From positions 8,742,001 to 8,806,000 of the forward strand of contig NZ_CP114283.1 in NCBI RefSeq assembly GCF_027107535.1: 64,000 nt of DNA, in the 5' to 3' direction. Positions 55,007-62,169 of this stretch are shown here, piece by piece. A program made the translations under genes and the position numbers. Each line of letters starts with the position of its first letter. Position 1 is the first letter of the stretch. This stretch comes from Streptomyces aurantiacus. GTDB taxonomy: Bacteria; Actinomycetota; Actinomycetes; Streptomycetales; Streptomycetaceae. The notes under the pieces were generated by a model. The model searched no databases and was not told the origin of the DNA. It worked only from the letters and a program-made list of their open reading frames with translations.

Positions 55007-57835
55007 TCAGAGCAGGCCGTCCCACATCTGCTCCAGCAGGACCGACCACCAGCTCTCCGGCGACCCGAGGGCCGCCGGGTCGATCGCGGCCAGCTGCGCC
55101 TGGAAGTCGACGGTCCAGCGGCCCGCCTGCTCCTGGTTGAGCCCGAAGCGCAGACGCCACATCCGGCCCAGCAGGGCGAGGCTGCGCGCGAACTCGGGCA
55201 GCCCCGTGTTCACGAACTGCGGCGGTACGGAAGCACCGCCCGGCCCCGCCTCCACCGGCACGGCCACGATGTTCGCCGTCCCGTACTGGACACAGATCGC
55301 CTTGCCGAAGTCACTGCCCATGACGAGGTACGAGCCCGCGTCCGCGCCCGGCTGCACGCCACGCTCCTGCGCCAGTTCGGCGAGCGTCGGCACCGGACGG
55401 CCCGGCTGGGCCTGCGCCCAGAAGAACGGGTTCATGTCGACGGGCAGCCCGGCCACCACCAGGGTGTGCGCCACGATCGGCGGCACGCCCTGCCGGGACA
55501 CGGCGGCCTGGTCGAACCGGAACAGGCCCGGCCCGAACGCCGCCGCCAGCTCCTGCGCGATCGCCTCCGGCGGGATCGGCGGCGCGGACTGCACCGGCGG
55601 CAACGGCGCCCGTACGGGGCCGGGCCTCGCCGGGCCGTCCGCGACCTGATGCAACTCGCCCTGGTGCGCGAGCAGTTGGGCCATGCCCTGCTGACGGCTC
55701 GCATGGTCCGTGCCGTACGAGGCGATGCTCGTGATCCGCGCCTGCGGCCAGCTCTCCCGGATCATCCGGGCGCAGTACGCGCCCGGCAGCTCGCAGGACT
55801 CCAGCTCCGTGTGCAGCTCCAGCACCTGCTGCGGCGGCACGTTCATCGCGCGCAGCTCGTGCAGGATCTGCCACTCCGGGTGCGGGGTGCCCGGCGCGGA
55901 CCGCCGGATCAGCTGCTGCTCGCTGCCGTCCTGGGCGCGGTAGCGCAGAACCGCCTGGTAGCCGGGACCGACCGTGGGCGGGGCCTGCTGGGGGTAGCCG
56001 TAGGCCGGGGGCTGCTGACCCGGCACCGGCTGACCGGGGAAGGGCCGGCCCGGCATCGACTGGCCGGGGAAGGGCTGCTGCCCGGGCGCGCGCGGAGCGG
56101 GGGGCGGCATGCCGGGAGCTCCGTGAGCGCCGGGCGGCATCCCCGGCGCACCGGGGGCCGGGGGCGGCGGCGGAGGCGCCGTGCCCGGACCACCGACCGA
56201 CGGACCGGCCAACATCGTCGCGGCATGGTGAACTCCCCCGGGCGGCGTACCACCCGGAGCACCGGGAGGACCACCGGGCGCACCCGGAGCGCCGGGGGGC
56301 TGCGGAGCAGCGGGACCACCCACCGCCGGACCGGCCAACATCGTCGCCGCGTGGTGAACACCCCCGGGCGGCGTACCACCCGGAGCACCCGGAGGCTGCG
56401 GTGTGCCGGGGCCGGCCGGCTGACCCGGTGCGCCCGGACCCGCGGATCCCTCGGGCCCGTCGGGGCCGAGCTGCGAGACGAGTTGCGTCGGCACGTACCC
56501 GCCGGCCGGAGCGCCGGGCGCACCCGGACCGGACGCCGGAGCCGGGCCGCCGGGCCGCGCGCCCGGCGTACCGGGGGCGCCGGGAGGCGGCGGCGTACCG
56601 GGCGACACCGCACCCCGCGCGCCACGCGGCGGAGCCTGCGCCTTGCTGGTCGCGGCGTCGGCGATGTCACCGGCGTTGGGCGGCAGCGGCCGGCCTGCCG
56701 CACCCGAAGGGGCCGGCTGCTGCGGTGCGTCGGGAGCGGCGGGCGGCTGCGGGGCGCCCTGCGGATAGCCGTAGGCGGGGGCACCGGGAGGCGGCGTGCC
56801 GGGCCCGGCGTTCTGCGGATGGCCGTACGAGGAGTGCGCGGGCGGCGGCGTGCCCGGCGCACCCGCCCCCTGCGGCGCGGGGCCCTGTGCCCCCGGACCC
56901 TGCGGGAAGGCGGGCGGGGCCTGCCCGTCCACCGCGGGCGCGACGGCCGTGCTCGGCAGCCGGCTCCCTCCGGAGATCAGCTTGGTCCTGGCCTCGGGTG
57001 CCGTCTCGGGCGCGGGCGGCGTGGTGTCGTCCCCCACGTCCCGTATCTGCGGCGCGTACACCGTCGTGGGCAACGGAACGGAACGGTCGTCCTCCGGCTC
57101 CGCGTTGGTGTCGGTACCGGCCCACGGAGTCGCGTCGGCGGGCACACCGGATCCGGCGGACGCGTCACCGGCGGCGGCGGGCCATGCCGTACTCCCGCCC
57201 GGAGCCGCGGGTGCCGCCGCACCGGACGAGGCCACCGGACCGGCGGGAGGTCCCGGCAGCGTCTCGGGCATCGAGCTCCCGCCCCCGGCGCCGCCCCGAC
57301 CGGCACGGGCCGCGTCGACGGGCGGGGTGGCGTGGACAGGCGGAGTGGCATCCACGGGTGGGGTGGCGCCCGCGGAGGGGACGGCGTCGCTGACGGCGGC
57401 AGCGGGCCGGGACCCGGCCCCCTCGGACGCCCCGCCGGACGTCCTGTCCCGGCGATCCGGGATGCCCATCCGGTCCGCGGCCTCCTGCAGCCACTCCGGC
57501 GGCGTGAGCAGGAACGACGTCTGGTTGAGGTCGACGCGCGCGGGAGGCGCGGGCGTCGCGTCGGACACGGAGTCGGACAACCCGTACTCCTCCTCGTAAC
57601 GGCGGATCACCTCGCCGACCGGCAGCGAGGGCCACAGCGTGGCCTCCCCGCTGTCGCGGGCGATGACGAGCCGCTGGGCCCCGCCGTCGGAACGCGGACC
57701 GTCGGCCCGGTCCTCCGCCCACACCACGAACCCGAGGTCGAACTCCCGGACCCGCACCTCACGGTGCTGGTAGCCGGGCAGGTCCCCGTTGATCCACTCT
57801 TCCGCGCGCTCCTGCGCCTGCGCGAAGGTCACCAT
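55007..57835 (-). CDS. Multidomain SUKH-4 immunity-type protein with YrhB-like and deaminase-like domains
   Basis: Cytoplasmic protein of 942 aa. Residues 1-90 form a YrhB/Imm35-like domain (AQERAEEWINGDLPGYQHRE). Residues 130-640 are low-complexity Pro/Gly/Ala repeats. About 645-730 is a pseudo- or active nucleic-acid-deaminase fold: HPEWQILHEL, then ELESCELPGAYC, giving HxE and C..P...C zinc-type residues. The C-terminal 170 residues are SUKH-4 (FGPGLFRFDQ; VVAGLPVDMNPFFWA; PGADAGSYLVMGSDFGKAI). No signal peptide. It lies seven bases after a WHH-nuclease/SUKH gene, with which it forms an operon. Function is unproven; the domain set belongs to toxin-immunity systems. Confidence 0.85.
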   Translation of the reverse strand: MVTFAQAQERAEEWINGDLPGYQHREVRVREFDLGFVVWAEDRADGPRSDGGAQRLVIARDSGEATLWPSLPVGEVIRRYEEEYGLSDSVSDATPAPPARVDLNQTSFLLTPPEWLQEAADRMGIPDRRDRTSGGASEGAGSRPAAAVSDAVPSAGATPPVDATPPVHATPPVDAARAGRGGAGGGSSMPETLPGPPAGPVASSGAAAPAAPGGSTAWPAAAGDASAGSGVPADATPWAGTDTNAEPEDDRSVPLPTTVYAPQIRDVGDDTTPPAPETAPEARTKLISGGSRLPSTAVAPAVDGQAPPAFPQGPGAQGPAPQGAGAPGTPPPAHSSYGHPQNAGPGTPPPGAPAYGYPQGAPQPPAAPDAPQQPAPSGAAGRPLPPNAGDIADAATSKAQAPPRGARGAVSPGTPPPPGAPGTPGARPGGPAPASGPGAPGAPAGGYVPTQLVSQLGPDGPEGSAGPGAPGQPAGPGTPQPPGAPGGTPPGGVHHAATMLAGPAVGGPAAPQPPGAPGAPGGPPGAPGGTPPGGVHHAATMLAGPSVGGPGTAPPPPPPAPGAPGMPPGAHGAPGMPPPAPRAPGQQPFPGQSMPGRPFPGQPVPGQQPPAYGYPQQAPPTVGPGYQAVLRYRAQDGSEQQLIRRSAPGTPHPEWQILHELRAMNVPPQQVLELHTELESCELPGAYCARMIRESWPQARITSIASYGTDHASRQQGMAQLLAHQGELHQVADGPARPGPVRAPLPPVQSAPPIPPEAIAQELAAAFGPGLFRFDQAAVSRQGVPPIVAHTLVVAGLPVDMNPFFWAQAQPGRPVPTLAELAQERGVQPGADAGSYLVMGSDFGKAICVQYGTANIVAVPVEAGPGGASVPPQFVNTGLPEFARSLALLGRMWRLRFGLNQEQAGRWTVDFQAQLAAIDPAALGSPESWWSVLLEQMWDGLL
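56191..56391. repeat. Internal tandem repeat coding for the Pro-rich linker
   Basis: Two copies of a roughly 75-base segment, offset by 126 bases (about 56191-56265 and 56317-56391), encode TPPGGVHHAATMLAGPxVGGP twice. Differences are few and mostly synonymous (HHAATMLAGP is exactly repeated), indicating recent duplication or selection on this element. Confidence 0.75.
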
Positions 57836-57842
57836 CGGACGC

Positions 57843-58838
57843 TCACTCCCCCACCGAAGACACGGCGGACACCGGCACGGCCCGCGCGAAGCCGCCGTCC
57901 ACCATCAGGTTCGCCACCGTCTCCAGCTCGGGCGGATTGCCCGCGAGCCGGGACAGGAACTGATCGAAGTCGTCACCACAGGGCAACAGCAGCCGCTGTA
58001 CGCGCTCCGCGGGCGGCCACGCGTCCTGGTCACGGGCGTCGTCGTACGCGCAGAACCACACGGAGCCGATCCGCTCGCCCTTCACCTTCACGGCGAGCAG
58101 CCCGCCCTGCACGAACCCGACTCCCAGATAGTCCTTGGTGAGATGGTCCCGCAGGCACTTGTTGACGTAGACGAGGTCGTTGACGGCGGCCTCGTCCCGC
58201 ACGGTGAAGAACGGCTGGTCGACCAGCAGCCCCAGCTCGGCGTCCAGCGCGGCCCCGACGGGCGCGCACCCGCCGGCGGCCTTCAGGAAGGACCGGTACG
58301 CCCCCGGCAGCCGGTACCCGAGATCCTCCTCGACCCCCACCACCTGCTGCTCGGTCACGGCGACCGCCGCCTTCGGCAGCCCGAAGTGCGCGGGCCGGGT
58401 CTCCTGCAGCGGCCGGGTACCCCGCTTCTCCTGGTCGACCGCCGCGGTGGCGAGCCCGCCGTGGTGCCGCAGCAACGCCTTCACCTCGACCGGCACGAGC
58501 TCCAGCCGCCGCGTCGCCGGCACGTGGTGCCAGGTCCAGCCGTGCGGAGTGGCGACCGCCGGGATGGTGTCCCACAGGTCGTGGCCGGAAGCCGCCATGG
58601 CGGCGTTCGCGGACACGTAGTCGGTCAGCCGCAACTCGTCGACGCCGAACCCCTCGGGCGGCTCCGCGATCTCCGCGGCCGCCCGTGCGTAGAGCGCGAA
58701 GTCGGGAAGGCCGGCGTCGTCGACGCGTACCCCTCTCGGGTGACGGGCTGCCCGGACCGGATCCGGGAAGTGCACCACCTGCCCGGCATAGGCCGCGTTC
58801 GGCGGCGCGGCTTGCTGCCCGAGCCGACCTGTCGTCAT
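57843..58838 (-). CDS. WHH-type HNH nuclease domain fused to a SUKH (SMI1/KNR4) domain
   Basis: Cytoplasmic protein of 331 aa, no signal peptide. The N-terminal half ends in GWTWHHVPATRRLELVPVEV and LLRHHGGLA (residues 100-130), the pattern of WHH nucleases in the HNH/Endo VII superfamily (TWHH, LVP, H..GG). Residues about 150-300 are a SUKH domain: VVGVEEDLGYRLPGAYRSFL and KAAGGCAPVGAALD, with DYLGVGFVQGGLLAVKV and WPPAERVQ. A toxin-type and an immunity-type domain in one chain. ATG 58838 chosen. It is first gene of the two-gene minus-strand operon, divergent from the YwqJ-like deaminase gene. Confidence 0.82.
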   Translation of the reverse strand: MTTGRLGQQAAPPNAAYAGQVVHFPDPVRAARHPRGVRVDDAGLPDFALYARAAAEIAEPPEGFGVDELRLTDYVSANAAMAASGHDLWDTIPAVATPHGWTWHHVPATRRLELVPVEVKALLRHHGGLATAAVDQEKRGTRPLQETRPAHFGLPKAAVAVTEQQVVGVEEDLGYRLPGAYRSFLKAAGGCAPVGAALDAELGLLVDQPFFTVRDEAAVNDLVYVNKCLRDHLTKDYLGVGFVQGGLLAVKVKGERIGSVWFCAYDDARDQDAWPPAERVQRLLLPCGDDFDQFLSRLAGNPPELETVANLMVDGGFARAVPVSAVSSVGE

Positions 58839-59070
58839 GGCGGTTGCCCCCTGCGGCGTTCTGATGGATCGCGGATGTCGACAGCCTATGCGGTGGAACG
58901 ACACCGGTCACCGGGCCTCCGGTTCCGTACCGGCCAAGGGCCCTCCGGTTCCGTGACCTGCCGTCATCGCGCCGTGACGGTACGACGAAGACCGCGCGTG
59001 TCGCACCGCCCCAGCTTCCGCACCAGCCACGGAGTTTGGCACTCTGTCCGAGCACCGGGGGATGCGGTAA

Positions 59071-59131
59071 GAGCCTGTGTCTGCACCCCGGCCGGGCGGC
59101 GTGCGCCCGGCCGGGGTGCAGACACAGGCTC
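59071..59131. repeat. Perfect 27-bp inverted repeat before the deaminase gene
   Basis: Arms 59071-59097 and 59105-59131 are exact complements (beginning GAGCCTGTGTCTGCACCCCG), with a 7-base loop. It ends 21 bases before the ATG of the YwqJ-like gene, so it would form a very stable hairpin in the leader, or act as a terminator/attenuator or protein-binding site. The remaining 58839-59070 holds the divergent promoters and no gene. Confidence 0.85.
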
Positions 59132-59152
59132 TACAGGGGAGGGAACAGGACA

Positions 59153-59656
59153 ATGAGCGCGACACAGACGGGTACGTCCGGAGATCCACGGGTCGGCTGG
59201 AGCAGCACCGAGGCGCCCGCCGCCCCGGCCCTCCTCCACCGCCGCGACGGCATACTGCCCACCATCGCCGCCGCCCTCTCCGTACGAGGCGCCACCCTCA
59301 CGGGCACGGCGGGCCGCGGCGACCAGCCGCCGCCCCTCCACCCCCTGGTACGGGACTTCCTCGACACACTGACGAGCGCCCAGCGCGACCGCTTCACGGG
59401 CCGCTGCGCCGAGGCGATCCTCATCTCCCGCCATCTCAGCGCGGCCGACGCGGCCCGCTCCAAACGGGCCGCCCGCAAACCCATGACCAACGGCGAGGCA
59501 CGCAAATCCCTCAAGCAGGCCAAACTCACCGCCCGCCGCATCCGCGAGGACGGCGACCCTCTGCACGGCAGCTTCGCGCCACCCTGCCGCTCCTGCACGG
59601 CGCTCAGCGCCCACTTCGGCGTCCGCGTCGTCGACCCGACAGCACAGGAGAACTGA
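59153..59656 (+). CDS. YwqJ-related zinc deaminase
   Basis: Protein of 167 aa. Zinc-deaminase motifs are GRCAEAILISRHL (Cys85, Glu87, with CAE in place of HAE) and APPCRSCTAL (Cys145, Cys148, the PCxxC motif). The pattern ARSKRAARKPMTNGEARKSL then KQAKLTARRIREDG is characteristic of Streptomyces YwqJ-like deaminases, which derive from polymorphic-toxin nucleic-acid deaminases. No secretion signal is present. A SUKH-3 gene follows 95 bases downstream on the same strand. Substrate (nucleotide, RNA or DNA) unknown. Confidence 0.85.
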   Translation: MSATQTGTSGDPRVGWSSTEAPAAPALLHRRDGILPTIAAALSVRGATLTGTAGRGDQPPPLHPLVRDFLDTLTSAQRDRFTGRCAEAILISRHLSAADAARSKRAARKPMTNGEARKSLKQAKLTARRIREDGDPLHGSFAPPCRSCTALSAHFGVRVVDPTAQEN

Positions 59657-59751
59657 CAGCCGCCTCCCACCCGCACGAAGGCGCCACCGGCGCCACCCGA
59701 AGCAGCCGGCCGATAAACCCAGCGGCAGCTCAGACCGATCGCGAAGGGCAG

Positions 59752-60252
59752 ATGCACACCGAACGCACCGCCACCTCCACCACCCGCTTCTCCGTGCAGG
59801 TCGACGCCGTACTGCGCGCCTCCGGATGGCAACCGGGCCGGTGGGACATAAGGCAGGCCGAGTTCTGGGCCGACGCCCTGCGCAGCCACGAGTCCCCCGC
59901 GGGCCACCGCCACGCCGTGTTCCCGGCGGCCGTGGAGGCATGGGCGGAGTTCGGCGGCCTCCACATCACCACGACCGTCGCCGGCCGCCAGATCGCCCCG
60001 TGCCCCCTGCACCTGGACCCCCTGCACGGCCTGCACATGGCCCGCACCCTCGCCGACCTCGGCAGGGCCCTGGGCACCGAAGTGGCCCCCCTCGGCGAGG
60101 AGACCGACACCAGAGCCCTGCTGGCCATCGACGCCGAAGGCCGCGTCTACACCCTGGACCACACGGGCGACTGGTACCTGGGCACGGACATCGACCAGGC
60201 CCTGACCACCCTCATCTCGGGCCGGGAACCGGTACGCCTGACGGCCGGCTGA
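59752..60252 (+). CDS. SUKH-3 domain immunity-type protein
   Basis: Protein of 166 aa with the SUKH-3 pattern: LRASGWQPGRWDIRQAEFWAD near the start, then AVEAWAEFGGLHI and LLAIDAEGRVYTLDHTGDWYL and a final LISG. The immediate upstream YwqJ-like gene makes it the likely partner and inhibitor of that deaminase, as SUKH proteins usually protect against co-encoded toxins. ATG 59752 has GAAGG upstream. Conserved cytoplasmic protein; no membrane segment. Confidence 0.87.
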   Translation: MHTERTATSTTRFSVQVDAVLRASGWQPGRWDIRQAEFWADALRSHESPAGHRHAVFPAAVEAWAEFGGLHITTTVAGRQIAPCPLHLDPLHGLHMARTLADLGRALGTEVAPLGEETDTRALLAIDAEGRVYTLDHTGDWYLGTDIDQALTTLISGREPVRLTAG

Positions 60253-60289
60253 GCGGACCCGTCCGGCGCCGCAAGCGGTGAGCCGCGGC

Positions 60290-61618
60290 TCACCCCTCGG
60301 CGGGAATGACCGCCGACACCCGGAACCCACCGGCGTCCGTCGGCCCGGACACGAACACCCCGCCGAGGCCGACGACCCGCTCCTTCATCCCCAGCAGTCC
60401 GTTGCCCCCGCTCGGCAGCCTGGCGTCGGACGCGGCTCCCGGCTCCGGCGGCGCCCCGTTCTCCACCTGCATCGCGATCTCCGCCCCCCGGTGCGCCAGC
60501 CGCACCCGGGTCTTCGCCCCCGCCGCGTGCTTGTGGACGTTCGTCAACGCCTCCTGCACCACGCGATAGGCGGTCTGCTCCACCACAGCCGCGTACGCCC
60601 GCGGGTCCCCCTCCACGGAGAGGTCGACGACCATTCCCGCGGCGGCGGACTGCCCCACCAGCTCGTCGAGATCATCGATGCAGGGCCCGTCCCCCGACTC
60701 GTCGTCGACGGCCCGGGACGCGGCCGCCGCCGCGGCCGCACCCACGGCCGCCAGGGGCACGCTCGACGCGGACGAGGCCCCCGCGCCCCGCACCACACCC
60801 TCCTTCGTACGCAGAACCCCGAGCATCTCCCGCAGCTCGGTCAACGCCTGACGCCCCATGTCACCCACGAGCGAGGCGTTCTTCACGGCCTTCTCCGGGT
60901 CCTTGCGGGCCACCGCCTGCAACGCGGCCGCGTGCACGACCATCAGGGACACCCGGTGCGCGACGACGTCGTGCATCTCACGGGCGATCCGGGTCCGCTC
61001 CTCGTTGCGCGCCCACTCGGCCCGCTCCTCGGCCCGCTCCGCGAGCAGCTGCAGCTCCCGCTCCAGGGAGTCGGCCCGCTCCCGCAGACTCTCCATCAAC
61101 CGCCGCCGCGCCCCCACGTACAACCCGAGCAGTAACGGCGGCGCGGTCATCCCCAAGGAGGTGGTGATCGACACGAAGGGCACGAACCAGTCCCCCAGGG
61201 CCACATCCCCCCGCACCATCCCCTGGTGCGCCCTCACATACGTGACGATGAGCATCCCCACCATCGACATGCCCGCGAGGGCCCCGATGATCCGCCTGGG
61301 CAACTCGGACGCCGACAGTGTGTACAGCCCGACGAGCCCCATGAGGAACCCCATCTGGGCAGGTGTGATGGCGATCGACACCAGGACGACGGCGATGGGC
61401 CACCGCCGCCGGAACAGCAGCACCGACCCGGCGACCGCCCCGAAGAGCATCCCCGCCGGTACCGGTATCCCGGCCGCGTCCGCGAACGGGAACCCCTCGA
61501 TCGCGCACTCCACCGACGACACCAGCGCGAGGCTCCCGTCGAGCACCGCACTGCGCCACCTCCCCCACCACCACGGGCCGGTCAGGGCCGCGGTGTGGTC
61601 TTCCCCCGTCGTGGTCAT
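60290..61618 (-). CDS. Orphan sensor histidine kinase with a TTA codon
   Basis: NarL/DegS-type kinase of 442 aa. About five or six transmembrane helices fill residues 20-170. A coiled segment leads to HisKA_3: RTRIAREMHDVVAHRVSLMV with phospho-acceptor His216. HATPase motifs are TNVHKHA (N box), a Pro/Gly-rich tract and GNGLLGMKERV (G box). The insert of about 30 residues (AAVGAAAAAAASRAVDDESG) between them is unusual. No response regulator is adjacent. Leu162 is encoded by TTA (61133-61135), so its expression should need the bldA tRNA. Confidence 0.88.
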   Translation of the reverse strand: MTTTGEDHTAALTGPWWWGRWRSAVLDGSLALVSSVECAIEGFPFADAAGIPVPAGMLFGAVAGSVLLFRRRWPIAVVLVSIAITPAQMGFLMGLVGLYTLSASELPRRIIGALAGMSMVGMLIVTYVRAHQGMVRGDVALGDWFVPFVSITTSLGMTAPPLLLGLYVGARRRLMESLRERADSLERELQLLAERAEERAEWARNEERTRIAREMHDVVAHRVSLMVVHAAALQAVARKDPEKAVKNASLVGDMGRQALTELREMLGVLRTKEGVVRGAGASSASSVPLAAVGAAAAAAASRAVDDESGDGPCIDDLDELVGQSAAAGMVVDLSVEGDPRAYAAVVEQTAYRVVQEALTNVHKHAAGAKTRVRLAHRGAEIAMQVENGAPPEPGAASDARLPSGGNGLLGMKERVVGLGGVFVSGPTDAGGFRVSAVIPAEG

Positions 61619-61785
61619 GACTCCAGCCTACGTTTGCCCCCCGCCCCTTTTCCGGTGAGTTTCCCGGACTGGCCTACACCACTCCGCGCAATCGAACAGA
61701 AGCGAAACAGCCCGGAATCCCTCGAACTGCTGAATCGCTGACCGTTCGACCCCGGAAGGCCTCATTCCGCCCGGACGGTATGCCC

Positions 61786-61939
61786 ATGGAACATTCATGT
61801 GGCAAGTACGCGGACTTCGAAGGGTCGCGGGAGCAGGCGATCGCTCTGCGAAGCGAGGGCCACAGCCTTCGGCGACTTGTACCGTCGCATCGAAGGGTCT
61901 TGGTACGGCATAGTGTTGGGTGCCGACTCGGCGACCTGA
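61786..61939 (+). pseudogene. Deletion-scarred remnant of a Streptomyces HTH protein family
   Basis: The plus-strand frame from ATG 61786 reads MEHSCGKYADFEGSREQAIAL then RSEGHSLR, the start of a family of about 250-aa Streptomyces HTH proteins. The +1 frame directly after reads GDLYRRIEGSWYGIVLGADS then AT and stop, matching the expected C-terminus of the same family. The middle (about 200 residues) is missing, with a frame shift at the junction. I recall the family from memory; it is not verified here. It abuts tRNA-Gln. The rest of 61619-61966 holds nothing else. Confidence 0.5.
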
Positions 61940-61966
61940 CCTGATGTCCGGTTTAGCCTAGTTCCA

Positions 61967-62039
61967 TCCCCCATGGTGTAATCAGGCAGCACTGCGGTTT
62001 TTGGTACCGTATGTTCAGGTTCGAATCCTGATGGGGGAG
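61967..62039 (+). tRNA. tRNA-Gln (anticodon UUG)
   Basis: The acceptor stem TCCCCCA (61967-61973) pairs with TGGGGGA (62032-62038), discriminator G at 62039; CCA not encoded. The anticodon arm GCGGT-TTTTGGT-ACCGT gives anticodon TTG. The T-arm GTTCGAATC is canonical. The D-arm GGTGTAATCAGGCAGCAC is normal. A hairpin terminator follows at 62051. Placed just upstream of glmU. Confidence 0.94.
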
Positions 62040-62050
62040 CCGTGCACCCC

Positions 62051-62078
62051 CGGGCCCTGACATCCCTGTCAGGGCCCG
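62051..62078 (+). terminator. Terminator hairpin after tRNA-Gln
   Basis: A perfect 12-bp inverted repeat, CGGGCCCTGACA (62051-62062) with TGTCAGGGCCCG (62067-62078), and a 4-base loop, starts 12 bases after the tRNA. Confidence 0.8.
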
Positions 62079-62169
62079 CTCTCATGTCGTCCCCGAAACG
62101 CCCCGGTATCCTGCGGATGTCCACACCCCAAAGGGCAACCCCAGTCATCCGAAGCCGAAGGGCACACCC

